This document shows, one piece after another, positions 7,444 through 11,200 of a stretch of 11,200 bases of DNA (position 1 is the first letter of the stretch; each line of letters begins with the position of its first letter). The notes beneath the pieces were generated by a model that saw only the letters and a list, made by a program, of their open reading frames with translations, was not told where the DNA came from and did no database searches. The stretch lies in the NCBI GenBank assembly GCA_046758465.1, contig JBHIAG010000074.1, positions 1 through 11,200 of the forward strand, in the 5' to 3' direction. A program made the translations under genes and the position numbers. This DNA is from JBHIAG01 sp046758465 (GTDB lineage: Bacteria; Acidobacteriota; Terriglobia; Acidiferrales; 2-02-FULL-67-57).

Positions 7444-8814
7444 ATGCACAGCCTTTTCGGGACAGATGGGATTCGCGGGCTGGCGGGCGAGCCGCCGCTC
7501 GACACTTCCACCATTTTTGCGGTGGGCCGAGCCGTGGGCGAGTTCCTGCAAGCGAGCAGTGGGCAGCCCCTCGAATTCGCTCGGGGTAGGCAAGCCCCAA
7601 GGGTCTTGCTAGGCGAGGACACGCGGGAGTCCTCGCCCTGGGTGACGAGCTACCTGGCCGCAGGGCTGCGGGCGGCCGGCGTCGAGGTGGTGTCGGCCGG
7701 TGTGCTGCCCACGCCCGCGATTGCCGAGCTCGTCCGCGCGCGCGGCTTCGCCGCCGGGGCCATTGTCAGCGCCTCGCACAATCCCTATCGGGACAACGGC
7801 ATCAAGCTCATCGGCGCGAGCGGCATGAAGCTCCCCGATGAGGTCGAAGCGCAACTTGAGCAGCGCGTCGGCCAGTTGCGGCCAGCGCAAGAGCCCGCGC
7901 CCTGGTCGCCCCCGGCTGACCTGGGACTGGCCGAAGACTACGCGGCCCACCTCCGGCGTCTGGTCGGCGACACTGACCTCGCGCGGCTGCACCTGGTGGT
8001 GGACTGTGCCCACGGCGCGGCCACGCGCGTGGCCCCGGCGCTGTTCCGCAGCCTGGGCGCGGCGGTGACTTCTATCAATGCCGCGCCCGACGGCCGCAAC
8101 ATCAACGCTGGCTGCGGGGCCCTGCATCCGGAAAGTTTGCGCCAGAAGGTACTGGAGGTGGGCGCCGACCTGGGCGTGGCCTTCGATGGCGATGCCGACC
8201 GGGCGGTTTTTGCCTCGCGGGCGGGGAAAATTGTGGACGGCGACGGCGTGTTGTTCGTGGCAGGTTGCTGGCTCAAAGAAACGGAGAAGCTCAAACCCGA
8301 CACCGTGGTCGGCACGGTGATGACGAACCTGGGTTTGGAGGTGGCCTTGCGCCGCGCTGGCTTGACGCTGGTGCGGACGGCGGTGGGCGACCGCTACGTG
8401 TTGGCAGAGATGCTGCGGCGCGGCGCCAATCTCGGCGGCGAGCAGTCGGGCCACATCATCTTCCTCGATGACGTGCCCACCGGCGACGGCATTCTGACGG
8501 CGCTGAAAGTCTGCTCGATTCTCCTGGCCAGCGGGAAGACGCTCGACCAACTCGTGGCTGACCTGGAGCTCTTCCCGCAGGCGTTGGTCAACGTGCGCGT
8601 GCGGCAGAAGATTCCTTTCGAGCAACTCCCAGCGGTCAAGCACGCCATCCAAAAAGCCACGGCAACGCTGGGCGAGCGCGGCCGCGTCCTGGTGCGCTAC
8701 TCCGGCACGGAACCCCTGGCGCGCGTGATGGTCGAGGCCGAAACCCAAGTCGAAGTCGAACGCTGGTCACACGAGATTGCGCGCGCCCTCCGGGAAGCGA
8801 TTGGAAGCAACTAG
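7444..8814 (+). CDS. glmM: Phosphoglucosamine mutase GlmM
   Basis: Converts glucosamine-6-phosphate to glucosamine-1-phosphate for UDP-GlcNAc and peptidoglycan. It belongs to the alpha-D-phosphohexomutase family. FGTDGIRGLAG is at the N-terminus, the phosphoserine loop VSASHNPYRDNGIK has S111, the Mg-binding loop is DGDADR (248-253), the sugar loop is GGEQSGHI, and the C-terminal phosphate loop is RYSGTEP (418-424). All are intact. ATG 7444 is used because MHSLFGTDG matches the usual N-terminus; TTG 7423 would add seven residues encoded by the hairpin. Length is 456 residues. The segment between FGTDG and DTR is about 11 residues longer than in Bacillus GlmM, around SSGQPLEFARG. In Gram-positive bacteria GlmM binds and inhibits CdaA, which fits this operon. 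Confidence 0.97.
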   Translation: MHSLFGTDGIRGLAGEPPLDTSTIFAVGRAVGEFLQASSGQPLEFARGRQAPRVLLGEDTRESSPWVTSYLAAGLRAAGVEVVSAGVLPTPAIAELVRARGFAAGAIVSASHNPYRDNGIKLIGASGMKLPDEVEAQLEQRVGQLRPAQEPAPWSPPADLGLAEDYAAHLRRLVGDTDLARLHLVVDCAHGAATRVAPALFRSLGAAVTSINAAPDGRNINAGCGALHPESLRQKVLEVGADLGVAFDGDADRAVFASRAGKIVDGDGVLFVAGCWLKETEKLKPDTVVGTVMTNLGLEVALRRAGLTLVRTAVGDRYVLAEMLRRGANLGGEQSGHIIFLDDVPTGDGILTALKVCSILLASGKTLDQLVADLELFPQALVNVRVRQKIPFEQLPAVKHAIQKATATLGERGRVLVRYSGTEPLARVMVEAETQVEVERWSHEIARALREAIGSN

Positions 8815-8823
8815 AAGCAATCT

Positions 8824-9060
8824 TCAGGTGTGGTTGCGGGCACGCCAGAGCAGAATCCCGCCCACGACCAGCCCCGGCACCACGACGATGAGCAACTTGC
8901 GGGTATCACGCCGCGGCTCAAACCGCCAGGTCTGGTAGCGCCCGGCGCGTACCAGCACCCGGTCGGCCAGGCTGCGCGGCGGATGGTAGCTCGCCACCAG
9001 GAACGAAAAAATCACCCAGGCGAGTAGAAAGAAAACCAGGATGCGTTGTCGGCCTCTCAT
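8824..9060 (-). CDS. Small membrane protein, two predicted helices
   Basis: 78 residues, family not recognised. It starts MRGRQR and has a first hydrophobic helix at about residues 7-25 (ILVFFLLAWVIFSFLVASY). A basic loop contains HPPRSLADRVLVRAGRYQTWRF, shown here in two parts: HPPRSLADRVLVRAG and RYQTWRF. A second helix lies at about 54-72 (LLIVVVPGLVVGGILLW), and the end is RARNHT. It lies 17 bases after the prenyltransferase stop on the same strand, so it is probably in that operon. Its stop is 9 bases from the glmM stop (convergent). The frame is open further upstream into the prenyltransferase region, but that extension is an out-of-frame shadow. No clear ribosome site is seen. Confidence 0.65.
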   Translation of the reverse strand: MRGRQRILVFFLLAWVIFSFLVASYHPPRSLADRVLVRAGRYQTWRFEPRRDTRKLLIVVVPGLVVGGILLWRARNHT

Positions 9061-9077
9061 CGTCGGCGTGAACGAGC

Positions 9078-9944
9078 TTACAAGAGGATGTCGAGTCCCC
9101 AAAAGAGAAAGAGCAAGACGCTGATGAAGCCGTTGACGGTGAAGAAGGCGGCGTTGACGCGGGAAAGGTCGTGGGGGCGCACCAGCGAGTGCTCGTAGGC
9201 GAGCAGCGCCGCCACCACCCCAAGACCCACGTAGGCCAAGCCGCCCGCGCCCGTCATCTGCGCCAGCCACACCAGCAGCCCTATCATCAGCAGGTGCAGG
9301 CCGCGCGCCGTCCAGAGCGCCCCCGCGATGCCGATGCGCGCCGGCAGCGAATAGAGCCTCACGCGGCGGTCGAACTCGACGTCCTGGCAGGCGTAGATAA
9401 TGTCAAAGGCCGCGACCCAGAATAGTACGGCCAGTGAAAGCGGCAGGACGGGCCAGTCGAGGGAGCCGCGGATGGCGATCCACGCCCCGGCGGGCGCCAT
9501 CCCCAGGCAAAAGCCAAGCACCCCGTGGGTCAGCGTGGTGAAGCGCTTGGTGTAGGAATAGAAAAACAAAATCGCCAGCACCAGCGGCGAGAGCTTCAAG
9601 GCCAGCGGGTTCAACTGCCAGGCCGCGACAATGAGCGCGGCGCTCGAGACCACGACAAACATCCACACAAAGCGCAGGCTCAGCTTGCCCGTGGGCAGCT
9701 CGCGCTGCGCGGTGCGCGGGTTGGCAGCGTCGTGGCGCAGGTCAGCGATGCGGTTGAAGGCCATGGCCGCGCTGCGTCCCCCCACCATGGCCACGATAAT
9801 CCAGAAAATCTGCCGCCCCGTCGGCAGGCCGTCGGCGGCCAGCAGCGCTCCCAGCAGCGCAAACGGCAGCGCAAACACCGAGTGCTCGAACTTGATCATC
9901 GCGAGCGCCGTCAGCAGCAAACGGAACCACGGATTCACACGCAT
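9078..9944 (-). CDS. mqnP: UbiA-family prenyltransferase, MqnP-like
   Basis: Polytopic membrane enzyme that attaches a polyprenyl chain to an aromatic quinone precursor. Two Asp-rich motifs are visible. The first is NRIADLRHDAANPRT (N, then Asp at +4 and +8). The second is QDVEFDRRVRLYSLPARIG (DxxxD). MIKFEHSVFALPFALLGA, AMAFNRIAD and the YACQDVEFD segment are the pattern I associate with MqnP of the futalosine menaquinone route, though 4-hydroxybenzoate prenyltransferases (UbiA) are close. The start is uncertain. ATG 9944 gives 288 residues, typical for the family; ATG 9995 would add 17 residues, and ATG 9899 would begin at MIKFEH. No ribosome site supports any of them. The 9944 start lies inside a dispersed repeat. 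It is followed by the small membrane gene, and divergent from larB. Confidence 0.88.
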   Translation of the reverse strand: MRVNPWFRLLLTALAMIKFEHSVFALPFALLGALLAADGLPTGRQIFWIIVAMVGGRSAAMAFNRIADLRHDAANPRTAQRELPTGKLSLRFVWMFVVVSSAALIVAAWQLNPLALKLSPLVLAILFFYSYTKRFTTLTHGVLGFCLGMAPAGAWIAIRGSLDWPVLPLSLAVLFWVAAFDIIYACQDVEFDRRVRLYSLPARIGIAGALWTARGLHLLMIGLLVWLAQMTGAGGLAYVGLGVVAALLAYEHSLVRPHDLSRVNAAFFTVNGFISVLLFLFWGLDILL

Positions 9945-9956
9945 GGACACGGATTG
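9926..9956 (+). repeat. Dispersed 3 x 10-base repeat, copy A
   Basis: Three consecutive 10-base units, each of the form (A/C)CACRGATTC with variation (ACACGCATGG is the most diverged). The copy covers the 5' end of the prenyltransferase gene and encodes its candidate start codons. It matches copy B (10024-10054, inverted) at 24 of 31 positions. Confidence 0.7.
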
Positions 9957-10023
9957 AATCTTGGATACGCCACCAGTCTTTGCTCTTGTGTTCATCGAGG
10001 CTTCAGGGTGGACTCTTCTTTGA

Positions 10024-10054
10024 AAATCTGTGTGAATCTGTGTGCATCCGTGGT
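10024..10054 (-). repeat. Dispersed 3 x 10-base repeat, copy B (inverted)
   Basis: On the minus strand this reads ACCACGGATGCACACAGATT and on, the same three-unit pattern as copy A. Copies A and B form an inverted pair about 67 bases apart in the prenyltransferase/larB spacer. A third, interrupted copy lies at 10984-11032. Confidence 0.7.
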
Positions 10055-10130
10055 TTCATTGCCGGGATTCATTGGCAAGGCGTCATCTTAGGCGGGCGTT
10101 TCCGAGCGAGTCAAGGCATGCACGTGAATA

Positions 10131-10151
10131 GTACCTTGTACTTTGTACCTT
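10131..10151 (+). repeat. Tandem 7-base repeat GTACYTT, three copies
   Basis: GTACCTT, GTACTTT, GTACCTT follow one another exactly, and a fourth unit starts (GTG). It lies just upstream of the candidate larB -10 element. It could be an operator, a slippage-prone repeat or part of a mobile repeat. Confidence 0.6.
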
Positions 10152-10168
10152 GTGCGCGGGGCGGGGTG

Positions 10169-10174
10169 TAGAAT
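10169..10174 (+). promoter_or_regulatory. Candidate -10 element for larB
   Basis: TAGAAT, the same hexamer as before tilS. No recognisable -35 at 16-18 bases; the TACCTT at 10146-10151 would be at 17 bases but is a poor match. It would give a leader of about 55 bases containing a strong hairpin. Confidence 0.3.
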
Positions 10175-10204
10175 GGGCATTCGCCTCCCCCCCAGTTTGG
10201 AAGA

Positions 10205-10221
10205 GCCCCGCTCTGCGGGGC
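10205..10221 (+). promoter_or_regulatory. Strong palindromic hairpin in the larB leader
   Basis: GCCCCGC-TCT-GCGGGGC is a perfect 7-bp GC stem with a 3-base loop. It ends 15 bases before the larB ATG and directly precedes the likely ribosome site (GGTAGGG, 10227-10233). The core CCCGC-nnn-GCGGG is the same as in the ftsH tail. No T-tract follows, so it is not a usual terminator. Confidence 0.5.
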
Positions 10222-10236
10222 CGCTTGGTAGGGACG

Positions 10237-10983
10237 ATGACCGAGAAGCAGATTCGCAAGTTGCTCGCTGCGGTGCGCGCTGGCCGCCTTTCGCCGCTAC
10301 GCGCGATTGAGCGTTTGCGCCGCCTGCCCTTCGAAGACCTGGGCTTCGCCAAGATTGACCATCACCGCCTGCTCCGCCAGGGCTTCCCCGAGGTCGTGCT
10401 GGGCCGCGGCAAGCGCCCCGCGCAGGTGGTCGCGGTCGTGCGCCGGATGCTCAAAAACGAACACAATATTCTCATCACCCGCGCCGAGCGTACGCTCTTC
10501 CGCCGTATCAAGCGGCTGGCCCGCCAAGCACGCTTCCATGAACTCTCCGGCGCCATCAGCATCCGAAAAGAGAAAACGATCTATGGCAAGGGGACAATTC
10601 TTGTAGTTTCGGCCGGCACCTCCGACCTGCCGGTGGCGGAAGAGGCGCAGGTGACCGCCGAGGTGATGGGCAACCGCGTGGAGGCGATACATGACGTGGG
10701 CGTGGCCGGCATTCATCGGCTGATGCGCTATCAGGAGCAGTTGCGGCGCGCGCGGATCATCATCTGTGTCGCCGGGATGGAAGGGGCGCTGCCGAGCGTG
10801 GTGGCCGGGCTGGTGGCGGTACCGGTGATTGCCGTGCCCACCAGCGTCGGCTATGGCGCCAGCTTCGAGGGCCTGGCGGCGCTGCTCGGAATGCTCAATA
10901 GCTGTGCCTCCAATGTTTCCGTGGTCAATATTGACAACGGCTTTGGCGCCGGCTACGTGGCCAGCGTCATCAACCGGTTGTAA
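10237..10983 (+). CDS. larB: LarB, pyridinium-3,5-biscarboxylate mononucleotide synthase
   Basis: Carboxylates and hydrolyses nicotinate adenine dinucleotide, the first step of the nickel-pincer nucleotide cofactor of lactate racemase-type (LarA) enzymes. The C-terminal half is the PurE-like carboxylase domain: VSAGTSDLPVAEEA, GMEGALPSVVAGL, VPTSVGYGASFEGLAALLGM, LNSCASNVSVVNIDNGFGA (last part: NIDNGFGAGYVAS). C223 in LNSC corresponds to the cysteine reported to form the covalent intermediate in Lactobacillus LarB. The N-terminal helical part (MTEKQIRKLLAAVRAG, then DLGFAKIDHHRLLRQGFPEV) is typical. At 248 residues it is full length. ATG 10237 fits the family; the upstream in-frame extension would run through the hairpin. 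A larC gene would be expected next but is not in the window. Confidence 0.95.
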   Translation: MTEKQIRKLLAAVRAGRLSPLRAIERLRRLPFEDLGFAKIDHHRLLRQGFPEVVLGRGKRPAQVVAVVRRMLKNEHNILITRAERTLFRRIKRLARQARFHELSGAISIRKEKTIYGKGTILVVSAGTSDLPVAEEAQVTAEVMGNRVEAIHDVGVAGIHRLMRYQEQLRRARIIICVAGMEGALPSVVAGLVAVPVIAVPTSVGYGASFEGLAALLGMLNSCASNVSVVNIDNGFGAGYVASVINRL

Positions 10984-11032
10984 GCACGGATGCCCCTACG
11001 GGCCCGTCTGGGCACACAGATAACCACGGATT
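10984..11032 (+). repeat. Interrupted copy of the 10-base-period repeat, copy C
   Basis: GCACGGATGC (10984-10993) and ACACAGAT (11014-11021) are contiguous in copy B but are here split by 20 bases (10994-11013). The interruption contains GCCC-GTCT-GGGC (11002-11013), the 12-mer also found in tilS insert 1. A further unit ACCACGGATT follows (11023-11032). Confidence 0.6.
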
Positions 11033-11036
11033 GTCT

Positions 11037-11164
11037 TGTCACCCCGAGCCGACCCTGCAGAGCGGGGGCGCGTCGAGGGTCTGTTTGTTTCGCTTCCGGC
11101 TGCGTGTTCAAGCAGATTCCTTGCTTTACCCTTTGGCTGCGCGTGGGCTACGCTCGGAATGACA
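11037..11164 (+). repeat. REP/MITE-like imperfect inverted repeat, about 128 bp
   Basis: The ends are TGTCACCCCGAGC (11037-11049) and GCTCGGAATGACA (11152-11164), which pair at 11 of 13 positions. Inner arms AGGGTCTGTTTG (11076-11087) and CAAGCAGATTCCT (11109-11121) also pair with one indel. It is the layout of a bipartite extragenic palindromic repeat of the TCATTCCGAGC...GAATCTGCTTG kind. It fills most of the spacer after larB. The open frame across it is not a gene. Confidence 0.65.
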
Positions 11165-11195
11165 GGCAGAGAATCCTGAGCACGGAGTGAGGACG

Positions 11196-11200
11196 ATGGG
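11196..11200 (+). CDS. Possible first codons of the next gene (cut by window edge)
   Basis: ATGGG at the last five bases is preceded by GGAG at 11184-11187 (8-base spacing) and GAGGA at 11189-11193. By context it could be larC, but no coding sequence is visible. Confidence 0.25.

Noticed and set aside
7609..8748. 379-codon minus-strand open frame opposite glmM
   Set aside because: Shadow of a GC-rich gene; composition is Arg/His-rich and no domain is visible.
9926..10054. Regularly spaced short repeats that might suggest a CRISPR array
   Set aside because: Units are 10 bases, directly abutting, without spacers, and the two copies are inverted relative to each other.
10990..11190. 66-codon plus-strand open frame after larB
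   Set aside because: It runs entirely through the interrupted repeat and the palindromic element, with no ribosome site.

Overview
The window is GC-rich, densely coding and bacterial. The best guess is a member of the Acidobacteriota. The strongest pointer is the truncated minus-strand Ser/Thr kinase at the left edge, whose N-terminus (LGHYRVLEKIGAGGMGEVY, then RLDRDVALKVLP) is of the type greatly expanded in that phylum. The housekeeping order tilS-hpt-ftsH-folP-cdaA-cdaR-glmM resembles orders I associate with Acidobacteriota, Deltaproteobacteria and, in part, Firmicutes. Taxonomy is inferred from gene content only.

Layout. Positions 1-505: N-terminal part of a kinase on the minus strand. 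Positions 608-4756: a tight plus-strand block of tilS, hpt (1-base overlap with tilS) and ftsH (10-base gap). Positions 4802-5110: a small protein with one CPxC zinc knuckle and a charged helical tail. Positions 5128-5170: nested terminator-like hairpins. Positions 5239-6099: folP with its own TATAAT promoter. Positions 6200-8814: the c-di-AMP/cell-wall module cdaA-cdaR-glmM, with a candidate promoter in front. Positions 8824-9944 (minus): a two-helix membrane protein and a UbiA/MqnP-like prenyltransferase, converging on glmM with only 9 bases between them. Positions 9945-10236: a divergent spacer full of short repeats. Positions 10237-10983: larB (nickel-pincer cofactor synthesis). Positions 10984-11195: a repeat-rich spacer that ends in what may be the first codon of the next gene.

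How the genes work together. TilS (tRNA-Ile lysidine), Hpt (purine salvage family) and FtsH (membrane AAA+ protease) form the same trio as in Bacillus, where TilS and HprT have been reported to act together on ftsH transcription. Here the Hpt protein has lost several catalytic residues and gained an Arg-rich tail. CdaA makes c-di-AMP, CdaR is its membrane partner, and GlmM makes glucosamine-1-phosphate for peptidoglycan. MqnP-like UbiA would prenylate a quinone precursor. LarB starts nickel-pincer nucleotide synthesis from nicotinate adenine dinucleotide.

Most unusual signals. (1) Short GC-rich palindromic elements are dispersed through both spacers and reading frames. tilS carries three apparent in-frame inserts, the ftsH tail carries a duplicated palindrome, and a 12-mer palindrome in tilS recurs as a 20-base insertion inside another repeat after larB. 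This resembles the Rickettsia palindromic element phenomenon. (2) The Hpt protein looks catalytically degenerate yet is kept in the tilS-ftsH context. (3) The candidate start codons of the prenyltransferase lie in or upstream of a dispersed 10-base-period repeat.
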